This document shows, one piece after another, positions 8,913-19,109 of a stretch of 64,000 bases of DNA. The notes under the pieces were generated by a model. That model was not told the origin of the DNA, made no database searches, and saw nothing but the letters and a program-made list of their open reading frames with translations. The position numbers were made by a program, and so were the translations under genes. Origin of the DNA: Siccirubricoccus deserti (lineage in GTDB: Bacteria; Pseudomonadota; Alphaproteobacteria; Acetobacterales; Acetobacteraceae); assembly GCF_014283215.1 (NCBI RefSeq), contig NZ_JACOMF010000023.1, positions 1 to 64,000 of the forward strand. Direction: 5' to 3'. Every line of letters begins with the position of its first letter. The stretch's first letter is position 1.

Positions 8913-9913
8913 TGGACCATCTCCTCCTCACGCCCGTCCTGCAGCTGGATCTGGCCCTGCGCCGCCATGTCCTTGGCCAGGGAGACGATGGTTGCCTGCG
9001 CCTCGTCGACATCGCGCAGCCGCACCGGGCCGAGCCCGGCGATGTCGTCACGCAGCAGCTTGGCGGCGCGTTCGGTGAGGTTCTTCAGGAACATCTCCCG
9101 CAGCTCTTCCGAGGCGCCCTTCAGCGCCAGCGCCAGCTTGTCCTTCTCGACCGTGCGCAGCAGCACCTGCAGCCCGGCGCCATCGACGCGACGCAGATCC
9201 TCGAAGGTGAACATCAGGGTGCGGATGCGCTCCGCCGCGTCGCGGTTGCGCTCCTCCAGCGCGCCAAGGATGCGGCCCTCCGCCTGGCGGTCGAGGTTGT
9301 TGAAGATCTCGGCCATCAGCTCATGCGCATCGCGCCGCTGGCTGCGGGCGAGGTTCGACATGAACTCGGCCTTCAGCGTCTTCTCGACGCCTTCCAGCGC
9401 TTCCTTCTGCACCGTCTCCATGCGCAGCATGCGCATGACGACCTCCATGGCGAAGCCTTCCGGCAGCAGCGACAGCACCCGTGCGGCGTGGTCCGGCTTC
9501 ACCTTGGTCAGCACCACGGCGACGGTCTGCGGGTATTCGTTCTTCAGGTAGTTCGCCAGCACGCCCTCGTTCACATTGCCCAGCTTGTCCCACATGGTCC
9601 GGCCGGCGGGGCCGCGGATCTCGTCCATGATCTGGTTGACGCGATCCTGCGGCAGGGTCTTCAGCAGCAGCCGCTCGGTGCTTTCGAAGGTGCCGGTCAG
9701 GGCACCGGTCCGACCGAGCTGCTCGCCGAATTCGCGGCACAGCTGCTCGATCTGCTCGGCGGCGATGGTGCCGAGCATCGCCATCGCCTGCGACAGGTCG
9801 CGGATCTCGTCCTGATGCATCTTCGAGAACAGCGTGGCGGCATGGTCCTCGCCGAGGGCGAGCATCACCGCCGCAGCCTTCTGCGGGCCGGTCAGGGTGC
9901 GGGTGCCGCTCAC
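8909..9913 (-). CDS. fliG: Flagellar motor switch protein FliG
   Basis: The 334-residue protein shows the three FliG domains. The N-terminal part ([20 protein letters not shown]) binds FliF. The middle carries an EHPQ-like motif, here [12 protein letters not shown]. The C-terminal torque helix contains charged residues ([12 protein letters not shown]...[21 protein letters not shown]). It is the rotor component that meets the stator. The start is a GTG overlapping the end of fliF by 4 bases (GTGA), so it is translationally coupled to a gene that is frameshifted in this sequence. Confidence 0.95.
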   Translation of the reverse strand: MSGTRTLTGPQKAAAVMLALGEDHAATLFSKMHQDEIRDLSQAMAMLGTIAAEQIEQLCREFGEQLGRTGALTGTFESTERLLLKTLPQDRVNQIMDEIRGPAGRTMWDKLGNVNEGVLANYLKNEYPQTVAVVLTKVKPDHAARVLSLLPEGFAMEVVMRMLRMETVQKEALEGVEKTLKAEFMSNLARSQRRDAHELMAEIFNNLDRQAEGRILGALEERNRDAAERIRTLMFTFEDLRRVDGAGLQVLLRTVEKDKLALALKGASEELREMFLKNLTERAAKLLRDDIAGLGPVRLRDVDEAQATIVSLAKDMAAQGQIQLQDGREEEMVQ

Positions 9914-11582
9914 GACGCATCCTCCGGGTTGAGCCAGCGGCGCAGCACCGAGACGGCCTCATCCGGGTGCTGCTCGACCAGCTCGGTGAGCGACCTGATG
10001 GAGGAGGCGCGCATCTGGCCCTGCACATTGGCCAGGGTGATCAGGCTCTCCGGATCGCTGATCGCGGCCGGATCGGCGCCGGGCGGCAGCGCGGCACCAC
10101 CAGGGCCGGCAGCGAGCTGCGCCGTCCCGCCGCCGGCCACCATCCCCGTCGCATCCTCCGGCAGCGCACCGTCGGGGCCGGCCAGCGCCGGGACCGGCGC
10201 CAGCGAGGCGGCGATCCGACCGGCCAGCGGCCGGCCGATCAGCAGGATGGCGGCCAGCGCGACCAGGGCCAGCAGGGCGCTTTCGGTCAGCCGCGTGCCG
10301 AGCACCGGGGCGATCGGCAAGCCGAGGAAGCCGGCCTGCTCCGGCGGCATCGGCGCCTCCTCGGCGAAGCGCATGGAGACTACCTCCACCCGGTCGCCGC
10401 GGCGCTCGTCGAAGCCGACGGCGCTGCGCACCAGCGTGGCGATTCGCTGCAGCTCCTCCGGTGTCCGCTCGCGCCAGCGCGGCGCACCGCCCTCCTGCGG
10501 CTCGGCGATGCCATCCACCAGTACGGCGACGGAGATGCGCCTTACCACCGGATGCTCGCGCAGCGTGTTGCGGGTGGAACGGCCGATCTCGTAGTTCACC
10601 GTCTCCTCGGTGCGGTTCTCCGAAGTGCCGCCGCCGGCCGTGCCCTCGCTGCCCGGCAGGTTGCCGGCGACCGAGGTGGCCGGCGGCTCGGCGCCGCGGT
10701 TCTGCTCGGCCGAGCTCTGCTGGCTGCGGGCCACCTGATTGTCGGGGTCGAAGCGTTCCTCACGCGTCTCGACCCGGTCGAAATCCATCTCGACCGTCGT
10801 CTCCGCCCGCACCCGGCCGGGGCCGAGGCTGCGTTCCAGCAATTCCTCGATGGCGCGGCCGATCCGCATCTCCTGGCTGCGGCGCAGCTCGTCCTGGGAC
10901 AGGGCCAGCCCCTGGGCCGGGCCGGCCAAGGCCTGGCCGCCGCGCGCCAGCAACTCGCCACGGCTGTCGACGATGGAGATGTTCTGCGGCGCAGCCCGGG
11001 AACGGCGGTGGCGACCAGGTGCAGCACCGCCTGCACCCCCTCGCGGTCCAGCCGCTGGGCGCCCTGCATGGCGAGCACCACGCTGGCCTGGGCATCGCCA
11101 CGGTCGCGCGAGAAGGCCTCCCGCCGCGGCAGCACCAGATGGACCCGGGCCGTGCGCACCCCGGCCAGGCCGCGAATGGTGCGGGCCAGTTCGCCTTCCA
11201 TGGCGCGCAACCGGTTCATGTCCTGCTGAAAGGGGCTGGTGGTGAGGGTCTCGTTGCGGTCGAAAATCTCCCAGCCGACGCCGCCTCCGGCGGGCAGCCC
11301 CTCCCGCGCCAGCAGCAGCCGGAGGCGCGGCACCTGGTCCACCGGGGCCAGCAGCTGGGTGCCGCTGCCGGTCAGTCGGTAGGGCACCCGCAGGCGTTCC
11401 AGCGCGGCGACCACGGCCGCGGCGTCGCGCGCTTCCAGCTCGCCGAACAATGGGGCCATGGGTGGGTCGCCGGCCCGCAGCGCCAGCGCCGCCAGCAGCC
11501 CGAGCAGCCCGACGCCGACGACGGCGAGTGCCAGCAGGCGCTTTGGCCCGAGCGCCCGCAGCCCGGCGAGAATCCCAGCCAT
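9910..11582 (-). pseudogene. fliF: Flagellar MS-ring protein FliF, interrupted by a one-base frameshift
   Basis: The N-terminal 200 codons (ATG 11582, with GGAGG 7 bases upstream) encode the first TM helix and a YscJ/FliF domain (PLFGELEARDAAAVVAALE; FDRNETLTTSPFQQDMNR) and run to HLVATAVPGL. The rest (APQNISIVDSRGELLA onward, the second TM and the FliG-binding tail [14 protein letters not shown]) is in another frame. The switch falls near 10992: 'ggcgcagc' needs one more C on the plus strand to restore a FliF of about 557 residues. Everything else looks intact and under selection, so this is either a sequencing/assembly error or a very recent mutation. If real, the MS ring and motility would be lost. 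Confidence 0.88.
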
Positions 11583-11955
11583 CACGCCACCTCCTGTGGC
11601 CGTGCGCGCCCCTGCATCGGCTGCGTGTCCCGCCCCCTGCTACGCAGTCTTCCGCCGGTCCTGCACCGACCCGGCAGAACTTGCCGCAATGGGATTTAAG
11701 GCCGGTTAAGAACTCCTTCCAAAAACCGCGTCGCAGTTGTGTGGGGGCGTTGATCCCTTCCGATCGGCGCTGCGGCGCGCCTTCGGCGGCAAGGGCCGGC
11801 CACGCAACGATGGGCTGGCATGTCACAGCGGAGGGGCGCGAGTGATTTACACGGTTTCGTCAGCTTGATATTTCCCGCGCCACATGCGGAATGCGGGCCG
11901 ACGGCGGCATTCGGGTCGCGCCGAACAGGATTCCGGCCAGGATGAGGCTCCACCC
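11583..11955. other. Divergent intergenic region between fliF and prs
   Basis: This 373-bp region should hold the promoters of the flagellar operon (minus) and of prs (plus). No sigma-54 -24/-12 element (GG-N10-GC) is recognisable on the minus strand. A short inverted repeat (cggca...tgccg) lies near 11671-11685, and the region around 11850-11880 is relatively AT-rich, as a prs promoter might be. No gene is supported here. Confidence 0.4.
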
Positions 11956-12888
11956 ATGAAGATCGTCGCCTGCAACAGCAACCGGCCCCTGGCCGAAGCG
12001 GTCGCCGCCTCGTTGGGGCTGCCGCTGACCAGCGCCTCCATCCGTCGCTTCGCCGACATGGAGGTGTTCGTCGAAATCAATGAGAACGTCCGCGGCGAGG
12101 ACGTCTTCGTGGTGCAATCCACCAGCTACCCGGCGAACGACAACCTGATGGAGCTGCTGATCACGCTGGATGCGCTGAAGCGCGCCAGCGCCCGGCGGGT
12201 GACCGCGGTGATCCCCTATTTCGGCTACGCCCGGCAGGACCGGAAATCCGGCTCCCGCACGCCGATCTCGGCCAAGCTGGTGGCCAACATCATCACCGCT
12301 GCCGGCGCCAACCGGGTGCTGACGATGGATCTGCACGCGGCACAGATCCAGGGCTTCTTCGACATCCCGGTCGACAACCTGTTCTCCGCCCCGCTGTTCT
12401 CCCGCGACATCGCCGAGCGCTACAAGGGCCGCGACCTGATGGTCGTCTCTCCCGACGTCGGCGGCGTGGTGCGGGCCCGGGCGCTGGCATCGCGGCTGCA
12501 CACCGACCTCGCCATCATCGACAAGCGGCGGCCGCGCGCCGGCGTTTCGGAAGTGATGAACGTGATCGGCGAGGTCGATGGGCGGCACTGCATCCTCGTC
12601 GACGACATCGTCGACTCCGGCGGCACGCTGTGCAACGCCGCCGAGGCGCTGATGAAGAACGGCGCCAACGGCGTCTCGGTCTATGTCACCCACGGCGTCT
12701 TCTCGGGGGGCGCGGTGGCCCGTGTCGGCGCCTCGCCGATCGAGAACATGACGGTCACCGACAGCATCCTGGCGACCGAGGCGGTGCGGGTCTCCTCCAA
12801 CATCCGCCAGGTGACCATCGCCCCGCTGCTGGCCGAGGCGATGCGGCGGATTTCAGAGGAAAGCTCGGTCTCCTCCCTGTTTAACTGA
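11956..12888 (+). CDS. prs: Ribose-phosphate pyrophosphokinase
   Basis: The 310-residue enzyme makes PRPP from ribose 5-phosphate and ATP for nucleotide, histidine and tryptophan synthesis. It shows the class I PRPP synthase features: the [24 protein letters not shown] region, the ATP site [24 protein letters not shown] and [19 protein letters not shown]. The PRPP-binding loop is [13 protein letters not shown] near residue 217. The ATG at 11956 was chosen over an upstream in-frame start because GATGAGG lies just before it and the protein then starts at the family's N-terminus. Confidence 0.96.
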   Translation: MKIVACNSNRPLAEAVAASLGLPLTSASIRRFADMEVFVEINENVRGEDVFVVQSTSYPANDNLMELLITLDALKRASARRVTAVIPYFGYARQDRKSGSRTPISAKLVANIITAAGANRVLTMDLHAAQIQGFFDIPVDNLFSAPLFSRDIAERYKGRDLMVVSPDVGGVVRARALASRLHTDLAIIDKRRPRAGVSEVMNVIGEVDGRHCILVDDIVDSGGTLCNAAEALMKNGANGVSVYVTHGVFSGGAVARVGASPIENMTVTDSILATEAVRVSSNIRQVTIAPLLAEAMRRISEESSVSSLFN

Positions 12889-12917
12889 GGTGGGTGGATT
12901 TCCCCCTTGCCGGTGAC

Positions 12918-12938
12918 GGCAGCCTCGGTGAGGCTGCC
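12918..12938 (+). terminator. Strong hairpin between prs and GST gene
   Basis: A perfect 9-bp stem (12918-12926 with 12930-12938) and 3-base loop lies 30 bases after the prs stop. There is no T tract, so it may be a weak or Rho-assisted terminator or an mRNA 3'-end stabiliser. Confidence 0.45.
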
Positions 12939-12966
12939 AGCACCTCGCAACGAGGGGAGACCCACC

Positions 12967-13584
12967 ATGAAGCTGTTCTACGCGCCCGGCGCCTGCTCGA
13001 TCGGCATCCATGTGCTGCTGGAGGAGATCGGCAAGCCTTACGAGGCGACCCTGCTGAACATCCGTGAAGGGGCGCAATTCCAGCCCGAATTCACCGGCAT
13101 CAACCCAAAGTCCAAGGTGCCGACCCTGGTGAAGGACGATGGCTCGGTGCTCACCGAGTATCCGGCGATCGCGCTCTGGCTGGCCAGCACCTTCCCCGAG
13201 GCGAAGCTGCTGCCGGGCGATGCCGACAAGCTGGCGAAGGCGCTGGAATACACCGACTATGCCGTCGCCACCCTGCACATGCAGGGCTTCTCCCGCATCT
13301 TCCGCCCGGCGAACTACGCGCCGAGCGAAGCCGACCATGAGGCGGTGAAGGCCAAGGGCGTCGAAATCTTCGAGAAGGGCCTCACGGTGTTCGACAAGGC
13401 GCTGGAGGGCAAGGAATACCTGCTCGGCGACTTCTCCTTCGCCGACAGCGCGCTGTTCTACGTCTCCTTCTGGTGGGCCGGACGGCTGGGCAAGGCGCTG
13501 CCGCCGAATGTCGCGCGGCACTATGAGCGGATGAAGGCCCGCCCGGCGGTGCAGCGGACCCTGGCGGCCGAAGGGCTTTCCTGA
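12967..13584 (+). CDS. Glutathione S-transferase family protein
   Basis: The 205-residue protein has a thioredoxin-fold N-terminal domain (MKLFYAPGACSIGIHVLLEEIGKPYE; cis-Pro in KVPTL; ES-like motif LTEYPAIALWLA) and an all-helical C-terminal domain (SFADSALFYVSFW). The SCSIG-type start, in which Cys/Ser replaces Tyr, suggests a beta- or nu-class bacterial GST. The substrate is unknown. GGGGAGA precedes the start. The phosphatase gene begins 2 bases after its stop, so the two are probably cotranscribed. Confidence 0.88.
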   Translation: MKLFYAPGACSIGIHVLLEEIGKPYEATLLNIREGAQFQPEFTGINPKSKVPTLVKDDGSVLTEYPAIALWLASTFPEAKLLPGDADKLAKALEYTDYAVATLHMQGFSRIFRPANYAPSEADHEAVKAKGVEIFEKGLTVFDKALEGKEYLLGDFSFADSALFYVSFWWAGRLGKALPPNVARHYERMKARPAVQRTLAAEGLS

Positions 13585-13586
13585 AC

Positions 13587-14180
13587 ATGACGGCAGCCAT
13601 GGCGGCGACGCTGGACCCGATCGGCTTCTGGTTTCTCCGCCATGGCGAGACCGACTGGAACGCCCAGGGCCTGTCCCAGGGCAGCACCGACATCCCGCTG
13701 AACTCGGTGGGGCTGGCCCAGGCGCGGCGGGCGGCGAAGACCCTGGTCGGCATCGGCGGAATCGCCACCATCATCAGCTCGCCGCTGGTCCGCGCCCGGG
13801 TGACGGCCGAGATCGCCGCCGAGGCGCTCGGCCTGCCGGTCGCGATCGACGCGGGCCTGCGCGAGGTCGAGTTCGGCGAGCAGGAAGGCAAGCCGATGGG
13901 CGACTGGTACGACGACTGGATCGCCGGCGATTACACCCCGGCCGGCGCCGAAACCTTCGTCGGGCTCTACACTCGGGTCGTCGCCGCGGTGAACCGGGCG
14001 ACGGCGCAGCCGGGACCGGTGCTGGTGGTCGCCCATGGCGCGCTGTTCCGGGCGCTGCGCTTGGCTTTCGGCCATGAGCCCAATGTCCGCACCCCGAACG
14101 CCCTGCCGATCTGCTGCGAGCCGCCAGCGGATGGCGGGCGGGTGTGGGAGGTTACGCCGGCGGCGCTGGCGCCGGAGTAG
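13587..14180 (+). CDS. Histidine phosphatase family protein (phosphoglycerate mutase-like)
   Basis: The catalytic motif LRHGETDWN sits near residues 17-25 and the second active-site His in VVAHGALFRALR. Together with EVEFGEQEG these define the branch of histidine phosphatases that includes cobalamin phosphatase CobC and broad-specificity phosphatases. At 197 residues it is of normal length. No cobalamin genes are near, so I do not call CobC. A second in-frame ATG lies at 13599. The GST gene ends 2 bases upstream. Confidence 0.85.
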   Translation: MTAAMAATLDPIGFWFLRHGETDWNAQGLSQGSTDIPLNSVGLAQARRAAKTLVGIGGIATIISSPLVRARVTAEIAAEALGLPVAIDAGLREVEFGEQEGKPMGDWYDDWIAGDYTPAGAETFVGLYTRVVAAVNRATAQPGPVLVVAHGALFRALRLAFGHEPNVRTPNALPICCEPPADGGRVWEVTPAALAPE

Positions 14181-14191
14181 CCCCTGATCGC

Positions 14192-14210
14192 CCTGGGTGA
14201 CACACCCAGG
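14192..14210 (+). terminator. Hairpin after the histidine phosphatase gene
   Basis: A 7-bp perfect stem (cctgggt/acccagg) with a 5-base loop lies 11 bases after the stop codon, between convergent genes. There is no T run; it is a possible terminator. Confidence 0.45.
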
Positions 14211-14269
14211 ACGTTGAATCGCTGGCTCAGCCAATGCCTCGTCCGACATGGGCTTGTCCGTATGCAGGC

Positions 14270-16926
14270 TTACACCGGGCGAGGCGGCGCCTCGGCGACC
14301 GGCACCACCACGAAGCGCCGGTAGACCCAGCCCAGCCCGATCAGCGCCAGCCCCAGGCCTAGGAAGCTGAGCACCCGCCACAGCCCGGTAAGCTCGGCCA
14401 TGTCGACCAGGAAGGCCTTGCCGATGGTCAGGCCGATCACCGCCAGTGCCGCCAGCCGCAGCGCCGCGATGCCGCTGCGGATGCCAAGCGCCAGCAGCGC
14501 CGCGCCGAAGCCCAGCCAGGCGCCGCTATAGGCCCAGAGCTCCGCGGCGGAGGTCTCCTCCAGCGTCAGCGACAGCTCCACAGGATGGAAGCGGTGGCGT
14601 ACCGTCAGGGTCACCCAGGCGAAGGCGGCGACCAACGCATAGCCCGCCAGCCCGCGCGTCAGCAGCGGGTCGAAGGCCATGCCGCCGGGCCGTGCCAGCG
14701 CCCGCGCCGCCAGCGCGGCCAGCAGCGCCGGCACCGCATAGGCCAGCGCCAGCTCGTTGAAGACAGGGAAGCGCAGCAGCACGGCGCCGTCGCTGAAGGC
14801 CGGATTGTCGAGCACCAGCCGCAGGCTCAGCACCGCCGCCAGCCCCAGCAGCAGCCGCCAGCCCCAGCCCAGCACCTGCCGCCCGCCGAGCCGCTGGTCC
14901 AGCCAGCGCGCCAGGGTGGCGAGCAGCGCCAGGCCGGTGACATCCAGCGCCGCCTCGCGGAACGACCAGTCGCCGTCGGGATCGAGCGAGCCGCCCGCCA
15001 GCGCGTGGCGGATCTCCAGCAGCACCAGCGCGGCAAGGAAGGCCAGCGCCCCGGCCTCCAGCACCGCGACCAACGCATCATCCCGCCGCCGGCCGAAGAG
15101 TACGGCGGCCAGCGCGAAGCCGGCTGCCGGTACGCCATAGGCGGCGAGCAGCCCGTTCAGCACCGGCAGCGTGCCGAAGTCGTAAGCGGCGACGTTCCAG
15201 TTCAGCAGCAGCCGCGCCAGCACCACCAGGGCGACCGCCAGCGCCACCGGCGCAGCGCATGCAGGCCGCTGCGGGCCTCGATCCAGGCCAGCGGCGGCAG
15301 CAGCAGGGCCACCGCCAGGGTCAGCCAATGATCACTCAACACCATGGCGGCGCCGAGGGCGATGGCCGCCACCACGCCGGCAGCATGCGCCCCGGCTCGC
15401 AGCGGCGCCCCGGCGCGCTGCGCCAGCGCGGCCCAGCCGGTCAGCGCCGCGGCCAGCGCCAGCGCCACCAGCGCCCAGCGGGCGTCGAGGGCGAAGCCGC
15501 GCACTCTTGCATAGGCAACCAGCAGCACCAGCACCGGCACCGCGGCCGGCAGAGCCGCCCAGGCGAGCGGCCGCGGGCTCCGCCATTCCTGCCAGCCGCC
15601 GAACGCGGCATGCAGCCCGGCCAGCAGCAGCGCGGCGAGCAGGAAGGGGCGTAGCGCCTCGGGTGGCCAGGGATGGATCGGCAGGACCGCCTGCACCACC
15701 CCGGCGATGGTCACCGCCTCATCCGGAACCTGCCATTGGGGGACATGCCAGCCGAGCAGCAGCAGCAGCCCGGCCAGCGCCGCCAGCCAGGGCAGCAGGG
15801 CGAGGCGCGGCTCTCGCCAGGCCTGCCACAGGGCCACCGGGCTCAGGAGCAGAACCCCGGCCGCCGGCGCCAGCCCGCTGGTGCCCGGCACCAGCAGCAG
15901 TACCGCGGCGGCCAGCACCGCGAAGGGCAGCCAGGCGAGGCGGCGGCCGACCGGACGGTCCAGCGCCGCAGCCGGCAGCAGCGCCAGGTGCAGCGTCGCC
16001 GCGGCAGGGGCGAAGAGCGCCGGGGCCCAGAGCTCGGCGCTGTCGCCGGCGATCAGCCCGCCGACCGCCACCCAGGCCGCCGCCGCACCCATCGCCGCCC
16101 AGCCGAGCCAGGCCGCCGCCACCTGCCGCAGCACCACCAGCGCCGCCGCGGTCACTGCCAGCAGATAGGCGTAGAGGCCGGGCAGGGAGGGGTCGTCGGT
16201 TTGCACCAGCGCCGGGGTCAGATAGGCGCCGGCGATGCCGATGGCAGCGACCATCGGGCCGAACAGCAGCGCCAGGGCGATGCCGGCCAGCGCCGCCGCT
16301 GCCAGCAGGACGAAGCCGGGCAGCGGCGGCACCAGGCCGTACATCGGCCCGATGGCATAGGCGGCACCGAACAGCACCGCGACGCCGCCCGCTGCCAGCG
16401 CCGGCGGCGCCTGATCCTGCCAGGGGATGTTGGGACGGTCCGCCGCGGGCCGTCGGCGCAGCCATTCGGCGCCGCTGATCAGCAGCAGGCCGAGCAGCCC
16501 GGCCAGGGCGCAGCGCGGCCCGGGGCCCAGCCAGCCTTCCTCCACCGCGGTGCGCACCAGGAAGACGCCGGCCAGCAGCAGCGCCCCGGCACCGAGCCAG
16601 ACGCCCCAGCGCAGGGTCAGCGCCTCCTCCAGCCCGGGGCGCGCCCGCACCGGAGCGGCCTCCACCGGCTCTGGCTTGAGTGCCGGCTCGGCGGGCTTCC
16701 AGGGCGAGGCAAAGGCGGTTTCAGGCACGGCCTCGGGCATTGCCATGACCGCAGGCTCGGGCAGCGCTTCCGGCATTGCGGCGGCGGGGTGTTCGCGCAG
16801 CAGGCGTTCCAGCGCCTCCACCCTGGCTTGCAGCCGCCCGGCCTTGAGATAGCCGGCGATGCCGAGCCACCAGCCGAGGAAGAAGCCGAGGACCAGCAGA
16901 ACCGCCAGCAGGAAGAATTCATCCAT
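14270..16926 (-). pseudogene. DUF2339 multi-pass membrane protein, interrupted by a one-base frameshift
   Basis: From ATG 16926 the protein starts MDEFFLLAVLLVLGFFLGWW, followed by a short coiled coil (LQARVEALERLLREH) and a Pro-rich linker. More than twenty hydrophobic segments follow, the layout of DUF2339 membrane proteins (about 850-950 residues). Around 15250 the reading frame breaks between ARSGLHALRR and VALAVALVVLARLLLNW. One extra G in 'cgccggtggcg' (minus strand) would join them into an 885-residue protein. Both halves keep coding character, so a sequencing error is as likely as real decay. The function of the family is unknown. Confidence 0.8.
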
Positions 16927-17137
16927 CCTGCCACCGTCTCCGCTGGGTTCGTTGCGGTCAAGCCAGGCGTCGCGGCACGGCGCCGCCCGCCCTCGCAGGC
17001 CGGTACCTGCGCGGTTGCGCCTGCGCCGCCGATGGGCTAACTGCCACACGCGTCGGCACCCCTGGAGGCTGGCGTGCCTGCGTCCGGTCCGTGCTGGACC
17101 GAGGCGGGGCCATACCCATACCAAGCGGAGTACGACC
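16927..17137. promoter_or_regulatory. Divergent promoter region of DUF2339 gene and rplY
   Basis: The 211-bp region should carry the start sites for both directions. No sigma-70 boxes stand out. A short ggtccg/tggacc inverted repeat lies near 17083-17098 upstream of rplY. Confidence 0.3.
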
Positions 17138-17797
17138 ATGGTCCAGACCATCAGGATCGAGGCCGAATCGCGCGGGCGGGCCGGTAAGGGGGCGGCGCGC
17201 GCGACCCGGCGAGAGGGGCTTGTCCCCGCTGTCATCTACGGTGCGAAGCAGGAGGCGACGCTGATCGCCCTTGACCCGCGCGACGTGATGAAGGAACTGC
17301 ACAAGGGCGGCTGGCAGAGCCACCTGTACGAGGTCGCGGTGAAGGGCGGCGGCACCGAGCGCACGCTGATGCGCGACGTGCAATTCCACCCGGTCACCGA
17401 CCGCCCGATCCATGTCGATTTCCAGCGCCTCGCCGCCGGGCAGAAGATCCGCGTCAAGGTCGCGGTCTCCTTCCTGAACGAGGCGACCTCGCCCGGCCTC
17501 AAGGCTGGTGGCGTGCTGAACCTGGTCCGCCGCGACATCGAGGTCTACGCCGACCCGGATGCGGTGCCTGAGGGCTTCGAGATTGACCTCGGCGAGGCCG
17601 GCATCGGCGACAGCCTGCGCTGGTCGGCGGTGAAGGACAGCTTCGGCACCAAGCCGGTCATCGACCGCGACTTCGTGGTGGCGACCATCGCCGCCCCGAC
17701 GGTGGTCGAGGAAGCCCCGGCCGCCGCCGCCCCGGCCGCGCCCGAGGCGACCAAGCAGAAGGCCCCGGCCGCCAAGGCGCCCGCGAAGAAGAAGTAG
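17138..17797 (+). CDS. rplY: 50S ribosomal protein L25 / general stress protein Ctc
   Basis: The 219-residue protein begins with the L25 5S-rRNA-binding domain (RGRAGKGAARATRREGLVPAVIYG; residues 1-95) and continues into the TL5/CTC beta domain (about 100-185). It ends in an Ala/Pro/Lys-rich tail (KAPAAKAPAKKK) typical of alphaproteobacterial forms. It binds 5S rRNA in the large subunit. A GGAG site lies 8 bases before the ATG. pth follows after 15 bases, the usual rplY-pth pairing. Confidence 0.95.
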   Translation: MVQTIRIEAESRGRAGKGAARATRREGLVPAVIYGAKQEATLIALDPRDVMKELHKGGWQSHLYEVAVKGGGTERTLMRDVQFHPVTDRPIHVDFQRLAAGQKIRVKVAVSFLNEATSPGLKAGGVLNLVRRDIEVYADPDAVPEGFEIDLGEAGIGDSLRWSAVKDSFGTKPVIDRDFVVATIAAPTVVEEAPAAAAPAAPEATKQKAPAAKAPAKKK

Positions 17798-17812
17798 CAG
17801 GGCCACCCGGGT

Positions 17813-18391
17813 ATGTTGCTCTGGGTTGGCCTCGGCAATCCCGAACCGTCCCAGGCGCGGCACCGCCATAACATCGGCTTCATGGCACTCGACGCCATCG
17901 CCCGCCGCCACGGCTTCTCGCCGTGGCGGCAGCGTTTCAAGGGGTTGGTGGCGGAGGGCAGCCTGGGCGGGGAGAAGATCCTCGCGCTGAAGCCGCTGAC
18001 CTACATGAACGGCTCCGGCGACGCGGTGCAGCCCGCCGCCGCCTTCCACAAGATCCCGCCCGAAGGCATCACCGCCTTCCATGACGAGCTCGACCTGGTG
18101 CCCGGCAAGGTCCGGGTGAAGCAGGGCGGCGGCGCCGCTGGCCACAATGGGCTGCGCGACATGCAGCGGGCACTCGGCACCCCGGCCTTCTGGCGGGTGC
18201 GGATGGGGATCGGCCATCCTGGCCACAAGGACCGTGTCACCGGCCATGTGCTGGGCAATTTCGCCAAGGTGGACGAGCCCTGGCTGGGCCGGCTGCTGGA
18301 TGCCGTGGCCGATGCGGCGCCGCTGCTGGCCGCCGGGAAGCCCGAGGATTTCATGACCAGGGTTGCCCTGGTGACCCAGGAGGCAGGTTGA
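17813..18391 (+). CDS. pth: Peptidyl-tRNA hydrolase
   Basis: The 192-residue enzyme releases tRNA from prematurely dropped peptidyl-tRNA. Family motifs are present: LWVGLGNPEPSQARHRHNIGFMALD with catalytic His near residue 20, KPLTYMNGSGDAV, FHDELDLVPGKVRVKQGGGAAGHNGLRDM and WRVRMGIGHPG. It sits between rplY and a short unknown gene with which it overlaps (TGATG). Confidence 0.96.
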   Translation: MLLWVGLGNPEPSQARHRHNIGFMALDAIARRHGFSPWRQRFKGLVAEGSLGGEKILALKPLTYMNGSGDAVQPAAAFHKIPPEGITAFHDELDLVPGKVRVKQGGGAAGHNGLRDMQRALGTPAFWRVRMGIGHPGHKDRVTGHVLGNFAKVDEPWLGRLLDAVADAAPLLAAGKPEDFMTRVALVTQEAG

Positions 18392-18858
18392 TGGACATCG
18401 GCGAGGACAGCGATTTCGCCGCCGGCTTCGGCGGCCCCGGGCCTGAGGATTTCGCCAATGGCGCCGCCGCCCTGGCGGCCGCGCTGGTGCGCGAGGCCGG
18501 GGCGCTGGCCGCTGCCGCCGCCGCGTTGCGCCAGGCCGGTGCGGTCACGCCGGGCGACCCGCAGGGCGGCCCGCTGTCCGACATCCGCCGCCAGCGCCCG
18601 GTGATGGCGGCGGCCGGGGAGGCGGCGCTGACCGCGGCGCTGCTGCTGGAAGCGGCCACCATCATCGGCCCCGGCGCCCCGCCCAGCGCGGCCGCCGAGC
18701 GCATCGCCACGGCAGCCCGCCGCGCCGGCAGCCTGCCCGCCGGGCTGGTGCCGCCGCTGCGCGCCGCGGCGCTGGCGCTCGGCACCGATGACGGAGCCGC
18801 GCGGATCGCCGCCGCCACCATCGCGGAAGGGCTGGCCGAAGCGCTTGGCCGCGTCTGA
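18391..18858 (+). CDS. Hypothetical alanine-rich protein coupled to pth
   Basis: I do not recognise this 155-residue protein. It is very Ala-rich and predicted mostly helical, without signal peptide or transmembrane segment. A repeated hydrophobic pattern (AAALAAALVREAGALAAAAAALRQAG; AGEAALTAALLLEAATIIG) suggests a helical bundle. Its ATG shares bases with the pth stop (TGATG), so it is probably translated by coupling. The opposite strand is also open, but the coupling and direction favour this frame. Confidence 0.55.
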   Translation: MDIGEDSDFAAGFGGPGPEDFANGAAALAAALVREAGALAAAAAALRQAGAVTPGDPQGGPLSDIRRQRPVMAAAGEAALTAALLLEAATIIGPGAPPSAAAERIATAARRAGSLPAGLVPPLRAAALALGTDDGAARIAAATIAEGLAEALGRV

Positions 18859-18863
18859 TACGG

Positions 18864-18997
18864 ACGGCCGTCGATCGTGCCCGGTCAACGGCCCCTTAGC
18901 CGCCGGCGGTTTGGTCCGCAAGCCCTGGCTACGCGCCACGCGGCGCGGCGCCGGTTCGGGCGCTAGGCATGAATGAGACATTCATGCCGCTGGTATG
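18864..18997. repeat. Dispersed about 135-bp intergenic repeat, copy 1
   Basis: This stretch upstream of ychF aligns along its whole length with 61876-62011. Shared blocks are 'acggccgt', 'ggcggttt', 'caagccc', 'ggcgcggcg', 'cgggcgct', 'ggcatgaa' and the end 'tcatgccgctggtatg'. It contains a 9-bp perfect hairpin (18966-18974 with 18980-18988). The second copy has a 7-bp version at the same place. No protein explains it; it is a mobile or structured non-coding element. Confidence 0.7.
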
Positions 18998-19109
18998 AGA
19001 TCGAGGGCCGGCTTACCGGCTGGCCCGGGCGCACTCTGCGCGCCGCCCAGAGACCGAGAGGCCCTGGACTCGGTGGCGTTCGGGGCCGCTCGCATGACAG
19101 GAGAGTACC

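Noticed and set aside
11640-11760. A sigma-54 promoter for the flagellar operon
   Set aside because: No GG-N10-GC pair with the right context was found on the minus strand upstream of fliF.
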